In this document: positions 1 to 5,776 of the stretch, piece by piece
Position numbering within the stretch: the first letter of the stretch is position 1
Layout of the letters: every line of letters begins with the position of its first letter
Assembly (NCBI GenBank): GCA_030840415.1
Contig: JAVEEO010000393.1
Location: 1-7,635, forward strand
From: Pseudonocardiales bacterium
GTDB lineage: Bacteria; Actinomycetota; Actinomycetes; Mycobacteriales; Jatrophihabitantaceae
Length of the DNA stretch: 7,635 nt
Reading direction: 5' to 3'
Notes under the pieces: model-generated
The model's database searches: none
Told to the model about the DNA's origin: nothing
Seen by the model: only the letters and a program-made list of their open reading frames with translations
Translations under genes and position numbers: made by a program

Positions 1-1091
1 GTGATCGTCGAGTCGTGGCCGATGACGCGCCAGGCCACCATCAGCGTGGCCTCGGGAATGACCGGGTTGACCTTGCCCGGCATGATCGACGAGCCGGGCT
101 GCAGATCAGGCAGGAACAGTTCGGTGAGCCCGGTCCGCGGGCCCGAGCCCATCCAGCGGATGTCGTTGCTGATCTTGTTGAGGCTGACCGCGATGGTGCG
201 CAGCACGCCGGACAGCTCCACCAGCCCGTCACGGGCGCCCTGGGCCTCGAAGTGGTCGCGGGCCTCGGTCAGCGGTAGCCCGGTCTCTGAAGCGATGAGG
301 GCGATCACCTCACTGGCGAAGCCGGCCGGGGCGTTGATGCCGGTGCCCACCGCGGTGCCGCCCAGCGGCAGTTCGGCCACCCGGGGCAGGCATGCCTCGG
401 CCCGCTCGATGCCGTAGCGGACCTGCGCGGCGTAGCCGGCGAACTCCTGGCCGAGGGTGACCGGGGTGGCGTCCATCAGATGGGTGCGGCCGGATTTCAC
501 CACGGTGGCGAACTCGGCCGCCTTGGCCTCGAGCGCCTCGGCCAGGTGGCGCAGCGCCGGGATCAGGTCACCGACCACGCCCTTGGTCGCGGCGACGTGG
601 ATCGCCGACGGGAACTGGTCGTTGGACGACAGCGGGTCGTTGACGTCGTCGTTGGGGTGCACTGCGACCGGACCAGCTTCGCTCAGCCTTTCAGAAGCCA
701 GCGAGGCCAGCACCTCGTTGGCATTCATGTTCGAGGAGGTGCCCGACCCGGTCTGGAACACGTCGATCGGGAACTCGGCGTCCCAGTCGCCGCGGGCCAC
801 CTCGACGGCGGCGGCGGCGATGGCCTCGGCCTTGGCGGCGTCGAGCAGGCCGCGCTCGGCACGCACCCGGGCGCCGGCGCCCTTGATCAGGGCCAGGCCG
901 GCGATCAGCTCGCGCTCGATCGGCTGGCCGGAGATCGGGAAGTTCTGCACCGCCCGCTGGGTCTGGGCGCGCCACCTGGCGCGGGCCGGCACCTGGACCT
1001 CACCCATCGAGTCCTTCTCGATCCGGTAGGACATCGACGATTCGTCCCCGGACTGGGACTGGTTCGAGTGCGGGCTGGACTGCTCGGACAT
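1..1091 (-). CDS. fum: Class II fumarate hydratase, 5' part (C-terminus beyond left edge)
   Basis: Fumarase C converts fumarate and L-malate reversibly in the TCA cycle, as a cytosolic, metal-independent homotetramer. Read on the minus strand from the ATG at 1091, 363 residues are visible; the last ~110 of a usual ~465-475 are missing past base 1. Seen: GTSSNMN (118-123 region), HPNDDVN (145-151), [11 protein letters not shown] with the expected catalytic-site His at 204, [10 protein letters not shown] (244-253) and the fumarase/aspartase signature [11 protein letters not shown] (333-343), the flexible serine loop. The stretch after HPNDDVN reads DPLSSND where relatives I recall have xSQSSND, a small deviation near the active site. 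The first ~20 residues are Ser/Gln-rich and look dispensable. A GGGGAG ribosome-binding site lies at 1107-1102, 10 nt before the ATG; ATG at residue 20 is an alternative start. A hairpin separates it from the upstream YbjQ-family gene, so it may have its own promoter. Family assignment is very secure. Confidence 0.96.
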   Translation of the reverse strand, partial: MSEQSSPHSNQSQSGDESSMSYRIEKDSMGEVQVPARARWRAQTQRAVQNFPISGQPIERELIAGLALIKGAGARVRAERGLLDAAKAEAIAAAAVEVARGDWDAEFPIDVFQTGSGTSSNMNANEVLASLASERLSEAGPVAVHPNDDVNDPLSSNDQFPSAIHVAATKGVVGDLIPALRHLAEALEAKAAEFATVVKSGRTHLMDATPVTLGQEFAGYAAQVRYGIERAEACLPRVAELPLGGTAVGTGINAPAGFASEVIALIASETGLPLTEARDHFEAQGARDGLVELSGVLRTIAVSLNKISNDIRWMGSGPRTGLTELFLPDLQPGSSIMPGKVNPVIPEATLMVAWRVIGHDSTI

Positions 1092-1144
1092 CAGCCGGTG
1101 GCTCCCCTGCAGGTTGGCGTCGGTGGCAACAACTGGTGCAGGCA

Positions 1145-1150
1145 AGCCTA
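1145..1150 (-). promoter_or_regulatory. Candidate -10 element for fum
   Basis: On the minus strand TAGGCT (TANNNT type, as in mycobacterial SigA promoters) sits about 54 nt before the fum ATG. No convincing -35 hexamer is found at 16-18 nt. It lies between the hairpin that follows the YbjQ-family gene and fum, which suits an independent fum promoter. Inference only. Confidence 0.3.
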
Positions 1151-1181
1151 TCCAGCCGGGAGTCGGCGGGTGTGCGGCTGT

Positions 1182-1199
1182 GGCGGGACTAACCCCGCC
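1182..1199 (-). terminator. GC hairpin after the YbjQ-family gene, candidate terminator
   Basis: A perfect 6-bp inverted repeat, GGCGGG (1182-1187) and CCCGCC (1194-1199), encloses a 6-nt loop. It starts 3 nt after the stop codon of the YbjQ-family gene and lies ~90 nt before the fum start. There is no U-tract on either strand. Many mycobacterial terminators lack one, so this is a plausible but unproven terminator or attenuator between the two minus-strand genes. Confidence 0.45.
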
Positions 1200-1202
1200 G
1201 GA

Positions 1203-1721
1203 CTAGCGGTCGGTGGGGGACTGGCCCCAGTCCGGCTGGCCGCCCGGCTGTTGCCAGGCGGGCTGGCCGGCCGGCTGCTCCCAGGCGGGCTGGCCCGCGG
1301 GCTGCTGGCCCGGGCCGCCGGGCTGGCCGGGTGCGCCCTGCCCGGCAGTGCCGGCCGGCTGGCCGTAGCCCAGCTGCAGGGCGGTCTGCTTGGCCGCCTC
1401 GGTGACCGGAACCGCCACCACCGCGGTGGCGTAGGCGCAGATCTCGCTCCAGTTGTTGCCGAGTTCGGTGGTGTCGAAGCGCATCGCCACCAGGGCGTTG
1501 CCGCCCCGGGCCTGGGCCTCGGCGAACAGCCGGGTCATGGCCTCGTTGCGGCTGGCCAGCACGTTGCGGGTCATGCCCTGCAGCTCGCCGCCGACCAGGG
1601 ACTTGAAGCCGGCACCCATCTGGGAGAAGGCGTTGCGCGAGCGCACGGTCACCCCGAACACCTCGCCGCAGACCCGCTGGATCTCCCAGCCCGGAATGTC
1701 GTTCATGGTGACGCAGAGCAT
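1203..1721 (-). CDS. YbjQ/UPF0145-family protein with repetitive Gly/Pro/Gln-rich tail
   Basis: A 172-aa protein. Residues ~1-110 match the YbjQ/UPF0145 (DUF74, 'putative heavy-metal-binding') fold as I know it from E. coli YbjQ: a start like VTxNDIPGWEIxxxCGxVxG, then VGGELQGM, then a helix with EAQARGGNALVAMRFDTTELGNNWSEICAYATAVVAV. Full-length relatives are ~105-110 aa and small cytosolic oligomers of unknown function; the metal-binding label is not supported by an obvious ligand cluster here. Residues ~115-172 add a low-complexity tail containing three 9-residue repeats. The ATG at 1721 is preceded by AAGGAG (1733-1728) with a 6-nt spacer, the best Shine-Dalgarno in the window, so this start is firm even though the frame stays open upstream. 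It begins 65 nt after the glpX stop with no promoter visible between them, so it is probably co-transcribed with glpX. The physiological role is unknown. Confidence 0.88.
   Translation of the reverse strand: MLCVTMNDIPGWEIQRVCGEVFGVTVRSRNAFSQMGAGFKSLVGGELQGMTRNVLASRNEAMTRLFAEAQARGGNALVAMRFDTTELGNNWSEICAYATAVVAVPVTEAAKQTALQLGYGQPAGTAGQGAPGQPGGPGQQPAGQPAWEQPAGQPAWQQPGGQPDWGQSPTDR
1221..1301 (-). repeat. Three tandem 27-bp coding repeats (9-aa unit) in the YbjQ-family tail
   Basis: Residues 141-167 are three consecutive units of the pattern P[AG]GQP[AD]W[EQG]Q. Each has a Trp at position 7 and the DNA units are 27 bp long. The in-frame period suggests expansion by slippage or unequal recombination, so copy number may vary between strains. 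The regular Trp spacing in a Gly/Pro/Gln background suggests a disordered, possibly sticky tail. Confidence 0.85.
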
Positions 1722-1786
1722 GATCTTCTCCTTCGCGAGCTGGAGTGGGCTGAGTTGGCGGCCGTTGCCGAAGGGGGAGCGCCGGC

Positions 1787-2848
1787 TCAGTTGCGGTCGA
1801 AGTCCACCGAGGCGTACGCCCGCAGCTTGGACAACTGGTGCAGTGACTCGACCACCCGGATCGTGCCGGACTTCGAGCGCATCACGATCGAGGAGGTGGC
1901 CACCGCGCCCCGGTTGTAGCGAACCCCCGACACCAGGTCGCCCTCGGTGATGCCGGTCGCGCAGAAGAAGACGTCCTCGCCGGCGACCAGGTCGGAGGTG
2001 GTGAGCACCCGGGACAGGTCGTGCCCGGCCGCCTCGGCCTTCTCGCGTTCCTCCGGCCCCTGCGGCCACAGCCTGCCCTGGATCGCGCCGCCCATGCAAC
2101 TGATCGCGGCCGCGGCGATGATGCCCTCCGGAGTGCCGCCGATGCCCAGCAGCAGGTCCACCCCGGTGCCGGCCCGGGCGGCCATGATGGCGCCGGCCAC
2201 GTCCCCGTCGGTGATGAACTTGATCCGGGCGCCGGCCTCGCGCACCGCGCCGACCAACTCGGTGTGCCGGGGCCGGTCCAGGATCACCACCGTGACGTCC
2301 TCGGGCTTGCCGCCCTTGGCCTTGGCGACCCGGGCGATGTTCACCTTGACCGGCGCGGTGATGTCGATGACGTCGGCTGCCTCGGGGCCGGTGGCGATCT
2401 TCTCCATGTAGAACACCGCCGACGGATCGAACATCGAGCCGCGTTCGGCTACCGCGATCACCGCGATGGCATTGGGCATGCCCTTGGCCATCAGGGTGGT
2501 CCCGTCGATCGGGTCGACCGCGACGTCGCATTCCGGCCCGGTGCCGTCGCCGACCCGCTCGCCGTTGTAGAGCATCGGGGCGTGGTCCTTCTCGCCCTCG
2601 CCGATCACCACCACGCCGTCCATCGACACGGTGCCGATCAGGGTGCGCATCGCGTCGACGGCCGCGCCGTCGCCGCCGTTCTTGTCACCCCGGCCGACCC
2701 AGCGGGCCGCGGCCATCGCGGCGGCCTCGGTGACCCGCACCAGTTCCAGCGCGAGGTTGCGGTCCGGGGCCTGGCGACTGACGGCCAGTTCCGGCGGCAC
2801 CAGACCGGCCGAGTCGGCCCGGTGCGCGGACGATGCGGGGTCAGTCAT
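1787..2848 (-). CDS. glpX: Fructose-1,6-bisphosphatase class II
   Basis: GlpX hydrolyses fructose-1,6-bisphosphate to fructose-6-phosphate plus phosphate, the committed gluconeogenic step, with a divalent metal in the cytosol. It is the main FBPase in mycobacteria. The 353-aa product has the expected length and class II motifs: [12 protein letters not shown] (57-68), [16 protein letters not shown] (82-97), the acidic metal/phosphate motif DPIDGTT (112-118) with the Thr pair expected at the catalytic site, [10 protein letters not shown] (212-221), [20 protein letters not shown] (235-254) and ATGITEGD (297-304). The first ~22 residues are variable leader. The ATG at 2848 has an AAAGG-type ribosome-binding site (2861-2857) with an 8-nt spacer. 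A candidate promoter lies ~50 nt upstream. It is divergent from the DUF4245 gene and is followed after 65 nt by the YbjQ-family gene. The 65-nt gap holds only that gene's Shine-Dalgarno. Confidence 0.97.
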   Translation of the reverse strand: MTDPASSAHRADSAGLVPPELAVSRQAPDRNLALELVRVTEAAAMAAARWVGRGDKNGGDGAAVDAMRTLIGTVSMDGVVVIGEGEKDHAPMLYNGERVGDGTGPECDVAVDPIDGTTLMAKGMPNAIAVIAVAERGSMFDPSAVFYMEKIATGPEAADVIDITAPVKVNIARVAKAKGGKPEDVTVVILDRPRHTELVGAVREAGARIKFITDGDVAGAIMAARAGTGVDLLLGIGGTPEGIIAAAAISCMGGAIQGRLWPQGPEEREKAEAAGHDLSRVLTTSDLVAGEDVFFCATGITEGDLVSGVRYNRGAVATSSIVMRSKSGTIRVVESLHQLSKLRAYASVDFDRN

Positions 2849-2895
2849 GCGGCTGGCCTTTCTGGCGTCGACGGCAGCGGAGGCTCAATGAGCAG

Positions 2896-2926
2896 ACCTT
2901 AGCCTCGGGCCCGGCTGACCGCTCAA
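2896..2926 (-). promoter_or_regulatory. Candidate SigA-type promoter of glpX
   Basis: On the minus strand TTGAGC (2926-2921) is followed after 19 nt by TAAGGT (2901-2896), close to TTGACA/TANNNT. The spacer is 1-2 nt longer than ideal. Transcription would start near 2889, giving a ~40-nt leader ahead of the glpX ATG. The -35 hexamer falls within the upstream copy of the 22-bp direct repeat. An overlapping plus-strand TAGCCT (2900-2905) could serve the divergent gene but has no -35. Confidence 0.5.
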
Positions 2927-2940
2927 CCCGGCCGACCGGC
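2919..2940. repeat. 22-bp direct repeat, upstream copy in the glpX/DUF4245 spacer
   Basis: An exact 22-bp match (core GCTCAACCCGGCCGACCGGC) to bases 3046-3067, 127 bp apart. The match continues on the left as TGACC in both copies if a 4-nt gap is allowed: the sequence before the gene copy is GTGACC, the start codon plus codon 2, and here it reads CTGACC. This copy therefore looks like a decayed duplicate of the 5' end of the DUF4245 gene. It overlaps the glpX -35. Confidence 0.8.
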
Positions 2941-2995
2941 GGCGGGTCGCCGCGCGCCGGCCGGAACCCGGCGGTGGTGGCCGGCCACCGCCGAC

Positions 2996-3023
2996 CCGGT
3001 GAGCGGAGCCCGCGGCGCACCGG
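2996..3023 (+). other. Nested hairpin upstream of the DUF4245 gene
   Basis: Outer arms CCGGTG (2996-3001) and CACCGG (3018-3023) enclose a second small stem, GCGG/CCGC with a 3-nt loop (3003-3013). It ends 13 nt before the chosen GTG start. Short stems arise easily in DNA this GC-rich, so a regulatory role is only possible. Confidence 0.3.
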
Positions 3024-3036
3024 CGACCATGGAGCA

Positions 3037-3576
3037 GTGACCCGCCCGCTCAACCCGGCCGACCGGCAACGGCTGCGCACCCCGGCAAACCTCTGGCGGG
3101 CACTGATCCCGCTGCTGGTGATCGTCGGCCTGGTGGTGCTGCTGAACCGGCCGAACGGCCAGAGCCCGGACGGGGTGCACGTCGTCGATCCCGGCCCCGC
3201 GATCGCGGCGGCCCGCCAGCAGGCCGGTTTCGCGGTGCTGGCACCGGATGGGCTGAGCGCCCGCTGGCGGCCGACGTCGACGGAGCTGCTGCCGGCCGGG
3301 CCGTCCGAGGCGGCGAGCTTCCGGATCGGCTACGTCAGCCCCGCCGGCCAGTACGCCGAGTTGTTCCAGAGCGCCGACGCGCCGGACGCGGTCGCCGCGC
3401 ACTACGGGCCGCTGACCACCGACGGCACCGCCTCCGTCGGCGGGGTGGGCTGGCAGCGGTACCGGACCTCCTCCGACCGGCTGCTGCTGCGCCACACCAT
3501 CGGGACGGTCACCGTGATCGTCACCGGCAGCGCCGGGCAGGACGAACTGGTCGAGCTGGCGGGCTCGCTGCGCTGA
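3037..3576 (+). CDS. DUF4245 single-pass membrane protein
   Basis: A 179-aa protein with a basic cytoplasmic N-terminus (TRPLNPADRQRLRTPANLWR), one hydrophobic helix at about residues 20-37 (LWRALIPLLVIVGLVVLL) and an external domain of ~140 residues with no cysteines. That domain includes the stretch GLSARWRPTSTEL and ends with TVTVIVTGSAGQDELVELAGSLR. This layout and the position divergent from glpX match the actinobacterial DUF4245 family (M. tuberculosis Rv1100); its function is unknown. No lipobox or cleavable signal is obvious, so it is probably a signal-anchor protein with the domain outside. The reading frame is open upstream to at least 2833. I chose GTG 3037 because upstream residues are Arg/Pro/Gly-rich translation of GC-rich spacer, but its GGAG lies only 2 nt away. 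In-frame GTGs at 2974 and 2977 are alternatives. The family call is firm and the start is uncertain. Confidence 0.85.
   Translation: MTRPLNPADRQRLRTPANLWRALIPLLVIVGLVVLLNRPNGQSPDGVHVVDPGPAIAAARQQAGFAVLAPDGLSARWRPTSTELLPAGPSEAASFRIGYVSPAGQYAELFQSADAPDAVAAHYGPLTTDGTASVGGVGWQRYRTSSDRLLLRHTIGTVTVIVTGSAGQDELVELAGSLR
3046..3067 (+). repeat. 22-bp direct repeat, copy in the DUF4245 coding start
   Basis: Second copy of the exact 22-bp repeat also found at 2919-2940, here encoding residues 4-10 (PLNPADR, preceded by part of the Arg-3 codon region). This copy is inside a conserved-looking coding region, so it is presumably the source and the spacer copy the derivative. Confidence 0.8.
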
Positions 3577-3598
3577 GTCCCGCGCCCGACCTGGAAGG

Positions 3599-3629
3599 CC
3601 GCAAGCCGCGTGCTGCCCACGGCATGCGG
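3599..3629 (+). terminator. Imperfect hairpin after the DUF4245 gene
   Basis: CCGCAAGCCG (3599-3608) pairs with CGGCATGCGG (3620-3629) in nine of ten positions, with one A-A mismatch and an 11-nt loop. It begins 22 nt after the DUF4245 stop codon. No U-tract follows. It could terminate DUF4245 transcription. It would also cover the GTG of the small ORF described at 3610. Confidence 0.35.
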
Positions 3630-3753
3630 AAATGTCGATCCCGCCGGCTCGGCGATTCGTTGCGGTGACTGCGCATCGGTCGGGCCGTTGTCGTGGATTG
3701 ACCGTTCCGGTGGGACAGGCCAGCAGGTATGGTGGGCCGACATTGCACTGTGA
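3610..3753 (+). CDS. Possible 47-aa small ORF upstream of the radical SAM gene (speculative)
   Basis: GTG start at 3610, TGA at 3751-3753, with GGAAGG (3593-3598) 11 nt upstream. The peptide begins VLPTACGNVDPAGS, carries three cysteines at residues 6, 18 and 21, and ends with two adjacent Trp (41-42) and ADIAL. By hand count 32 of 47 codons end in G/C, far below the flanking housekeeping genes but similar to the start of the radical SAM gene. Its stop lies inside the CRP-like palindrome, and its GTG sits in the loop of a hairpin, which argues against efficient translation. I recognise no family. It is listed because a peptide beside a B12 radical SAM enzyme could be a substrate, but it is more likely non-coding. 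Confidence 0.15.
   Translation: MLPTACGNVDPAGSAIRCGDCASVGPLSWIDRSGGTGQQVWWADIAL
3728..3733 (+). promoter_or_regulatory. Candidate -10 element for the radical SAM gene
   Basis: TATGGT (TANNNT type) lies 78 nt before the radical SAM ATG. At 17 nt upstream is only TTCCGG (3705-3710), a poor -35; a good TTGACC exists at 3698-3703 but its 24-nt spacer is too long. Transcription would start near 3740, just upstream of the CRP-like palindrome, and would exclude the small ORF at 3610. Confidence 0.3.
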
Positions 3754-3764
3754 CCGCTATCACG
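3749..3764. promoter_or_regulatory. CRP/FNR-type palindrome upstream of the radical SAM gene
   Basis: TGTGA (3749-3753), six bases, TCACG (3760-3764): nine of ten positions match TGTGA-N6-TCACA, the established site for E. coli CRP and mycobacterial Crp (Rv3676). Its 3' end is 47 nt before the radical SAM ATG at 3812. If the -10 at 3728 is used, the site sits just downstream of the transcription start, which would fit repression. If an undetected start lies near 3798, it would sit at about -41, which would fit activation. Confidence 0.5.
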
Positions 3765-3811
3765 TCCTAGTGGAATGCCTTTTCCGAACTGCGCCGAGCT
3801 GGAGCCGATCT

Positions 3812-5716
3812 ATGCGCCGTAAGCGTATTGCACTCGTTCAACAAGGTGTCTGGGCCATGTCTTTGGAATCGATGCCGCTGGCCATCGGATACCTCAAGGC
3901 AGCTATCGACGCCGATGAGATATTGGCGGCCGAGTGCGAGACGGTCATCGTCAATTTCCGCGGCGCGACCTCGATCGGCAGTGCCATCGCCGCTGTCTTC
4001 GGCACCGCGGTTCCCGACGTCCTCGCCATTTCGGTTTTCGGTTGGAACTTCCGCGAGGCCCTGGTCCTGTCCGAGACGTTCAAGCAGCTCAATCCCGCCG
4101 GTCTGGTGGTGCTCGGCGGGACGCACGTCGCCAACCAGTCCGAGCGGGTCTTCCGGCTCTGCCCCGAGGTGGACGTCATCGTCAACGGCGAGGGTGAGCA
4201 GACCCTGCCCGAGCTGTTGCACGCCTGGCTGGCCGGTGAGTTCCCCGAATCCCGCGGTGCCACGATCGCCGGAATCTCCTTCCGGCAGCCGGACGGAACG
4301 GCGGTGACTACGAAGGCGCGGCCCGGAATTCTCGACCTGTCGACGATCGTCTCGCCCTTCCTGTCCGGAGCCATTCCGATGGAGGATGCGGCGGGTAGGT
4401 TCCGCTACGACGTGGCGATCATGGAGACCAACCGGGGTTGCCCGTACCACTGCGCGTTCTGTTACTGGGGTGGCGCGATCGGCCAGAAGTTCCGGAACTT
4501 TCCGCGTGAGCGGCTGCTTGCCGAATTGGAGATATTCGCCCACTACCAGGTTCACAGCATCATCCTCTGCGATTCGAATTTCGGAATGCAGGGTGCCGAC
4601 GAGCAATTCCTCGAAGACGTCATCAAGCTGCGCGAGCGTACCGGGTATCCGCGGTCGATCGAATCGTCCTGGACGAAGAACAAGTCCGAGACGTTCTATC
4701 GCATCGTGCGGCGGATGAAGGCTGCCGGGCTGCACACCTCGTTCACGATCGCGCTGCAGACCCTCGACGATGCGGCGCTGCGCGGCATGAACCGGCGCAA
4801 CATGAAGCTCAACGACTGGCAGGCGCTGGCCCAGTGGCTGGCGGCCGAGGGGCTCGACTCCTACGCCGAGATCCTCTGGGGCGCGCCCGGTGAGACCACT
4901 GAGTCCTTCCTGCGCGGCTATGACGAGCTGTCGCTGCACGTGCCGAGGATCGCGACCTACCCGCTGATGCTGCTGCCCAACACCGAGTACTCCGACCGGC
5001 GGCAGGAGTTCGGGCTGGTCACCACCAGGGGCCAGTCCGACGACTTCGAGTACGTGCTGGCCTCGAACACGATGACCTTCGACGAGAACCTGGCCATGCA
5101 GGGCTTCCTGCTGTGGGCCCGGGCCGGCGCGGAGAATTCGTTCTTCCGCCACATCTGGCGCCCGCTGCTCAGCTACGCCGGCCTCACCCAGTCGCAGGTG
5201 CTGTTCTCGCTGGCCCGTTGGTTCGACCGGTGCGCCGATCCCGCGGCGCTGGCGCTGCGGTCACCGACCACGATCCTGGAGCCGTCGGCGGTGAGCGCCG
5301 CGGTGCGCGTGCTGTTCCTGGAACCGCGGATCCGCCAGCTGCTGGCGGACTGGTGGGCCGAGGAGATCCAGCCGCTGGTCCCGCCAGAGCACCGGGCGGT
5401 CGTCGACGAGGTCTTCCGCTTCGACGTGATGACGCTGCCGGTGATCAGCTCCGAGGTCGCTCCCGAGGAGGTCCAGGACGAGAACGGGATGCTGGTCTAC
5501 CGCCGCAGCGAGCCCTTCGACCTGGACGTGCCCGCGCTGGTGGCAGCACTGCGGGCCGACCCGCCGGTCGAGCCGCCGGCGCCGTCGCCGACCCTGTTCG
5601 ACTTCTCCTGGCGGCTGGGGCTGGAGGCCTACATCGACAACCACGAAGAGGCCCTGCAGTACATGGGACGGGTCGAGCGCTCCGACCAGCCGGAGGCGGT
5701 GCCGGCGGCCGGCTGA
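3812..5716 (+). CDS. Cobalamin-binding radical SAM enzyme, probable methyltransferase (class B type)
   Basis: A 634-aa protein in the B12-binding plus radical SAM architecture. Residues ~4-140 are a Rossmann-like cobalamin-binding domain: RIALVQQGVWAMSLESMPLA then GYLKA, LGGTH (101-105), and DVIVNGEGEQTLPELL (121-136). No DxHxxG motif is seen, so cobalt would lack a protein His ligand, as in many of these enzymes. The radical SAM core spans ~200-440: the [4Fe-4S] triad C210-x3-C214-x2-C217 within NRGCPYHCAFCYWGG, ILCDSNFGM (251-259), QTLDD (316-320) and the SAM-binding GAPGET (357-362). Residues ~440-634 are a C-terminal domain I do not recognise. The MPLA..GYLKA opening and CxxxCxxCYWG core recall PhpK/KedN5-like methylcobalamin-dependent C- or P-methyltransferases; the substrate is unknown. 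The frame is open upstream to 3632, but ATG 3812 fits the domain start and has GGAG at 3801-3804 with a 7-nt spacer. No biosynthetic partner genes lie beside it. Codon use changes near base 4730. Confidence 0.85.
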   Translation: MRRKRIALVQQGVWAMSLESMPLAIGYLKAAIDADEILAAECETVIVNFRGATSIGSAIAAVFGTAVPDVLAISVFGWNFREALVLSETFKQLNPAGLVVLGGTHVANQSERVFRLCPEVDVIVNGEGEQTLPELLHAWLAGEFPESRGATIAGISFRQPDGTAVTTKARPGILDLSTIVSPFLSGAIPMEDAAGRFRYDVAIMETNRGCPYHCAFCYWGGAIGQKFRNFPRERLLAELEIFAHYQVHSIILCDSNFGMQGADEQFLEDVIKLRERTGYPRSIESSWTKNKSETFYRIVRRMKAAGLHTSFTIALQTLDDAALRGMNRRNMKLNDWQALAQWLAAEGLDSYAEILWGAPGETTESFLRGYDELSLHVPRIATYPLMLLPNTEYSDRRQEFGLVTTRGQSDDFEYVLASNTMTFDENLAMQGFLLWARAGAENSFFRHIWRPLLSYAGLTQSQVLFSLARWFDRCADPAALALRSPTTILEPSAVSAAVRVLFLEPRIRQLLADWWAEEIQPLVPPEHRAVVDEVFRFDVMTLPVISSEVAPEEVQDENGMLVYRRSEPFDLDVPALVAALRADPPVEPPAPSPTLFDFSWRLGLEAYIDNHEEALQYMGRVERSDQPEAVPAAG

Positions 5717-5739
5717 GCGAGCGTCAGCCGGCGCTCGCT
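5716..5739. terminator. Palindrome between convergent radical SAM and xseB genes
   Basis: AGCGAGCG (5716-5723) and CGCTCGCT (5732-5739) are perfect reverse complements. Pairing can extend inward by a T-G and a C-G pair to leave a 4-nt AGCC loop, giving a 10-bp stem. It begins on the last base of the radical SAM stop codon and lies 37 bp beyond the xseB stop on the other strand. The position suggests a bidirectional, U-tract-less terminator. Confidence 0.6.
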
Positions 5740-5770
5740 GTGCTGTTAGCTCGCTCGCTGGCGCTCGCTG
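5732..5770. repeat. Three copies of CGCTCGCTG in the convergent spacer
   Basis: Identical 9-mers occur at 5732-5740, 5752-5760 and 5762-5770. All three can pair with the single AGCGAGCG at 5716-5723, so several alternative stems are possible in either transcript. They fill most of the 60-bp spacer. Confidence 0.7.
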
Positions 5771-5776
5771 CGATGC

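Noticed and set aside
480..1919. 479-codon plus-strand open frame antisense to fum and the YbjQ-family gene
   Set aside because: Its translation is Gly/Arg/His/Leu-rich with no domain, and it spans two genes plus a spacer. It is a shadow frame of high-GC DNA.
1722..2531. Long minus-strand frame fused in front of the YbjQ-family protein, overlapping glpX in another frame
   Set aside because: The upstream part is Arg/Gly/His-rich out-of-frame translation of glpX. The strong AAGGAG 6 nt before ATG 1721 marks the real start.
2021..2902. 293-codon plus-strand frame antisense to glpX
   Set aside because: Composition is biased (Gly/Asp/His/Arg repeats) and the opposite strand carries a clearly conserved glpX; shadow frame.
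3402..3763. Minus-strand small frames over the DUF4245 end and the spacer
   Set aside because: Arg/Pro/Ser-rich, no ribosome-binding site or motif, and largely antisense to a conserved gene.
3632..3811. 60-residue N-terminal extension of the radical SAM protein from ATG 3632
   Set aside because: The extension has no domain features and would cover the CRP-like site and candidate promoter. ATG 3812 has GGAG at correct spacing and begins exactly at the first strand of the B12 domain.
3577..3811. Possible cobalamin riboswitch upstream of the B12-dependent gene
   Set aside because: I could not find a B12-box-like core or the multi-stem layout in these 235 bases; only one simple hairpin and the palindrome are visible.
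3767..5152. 461-codon minus-strand frame antisense to the radical SAM gene
   Set aside because: No recognisable motifs, whereas the plus strand has an intact radical SAM signature. Shadow frame.
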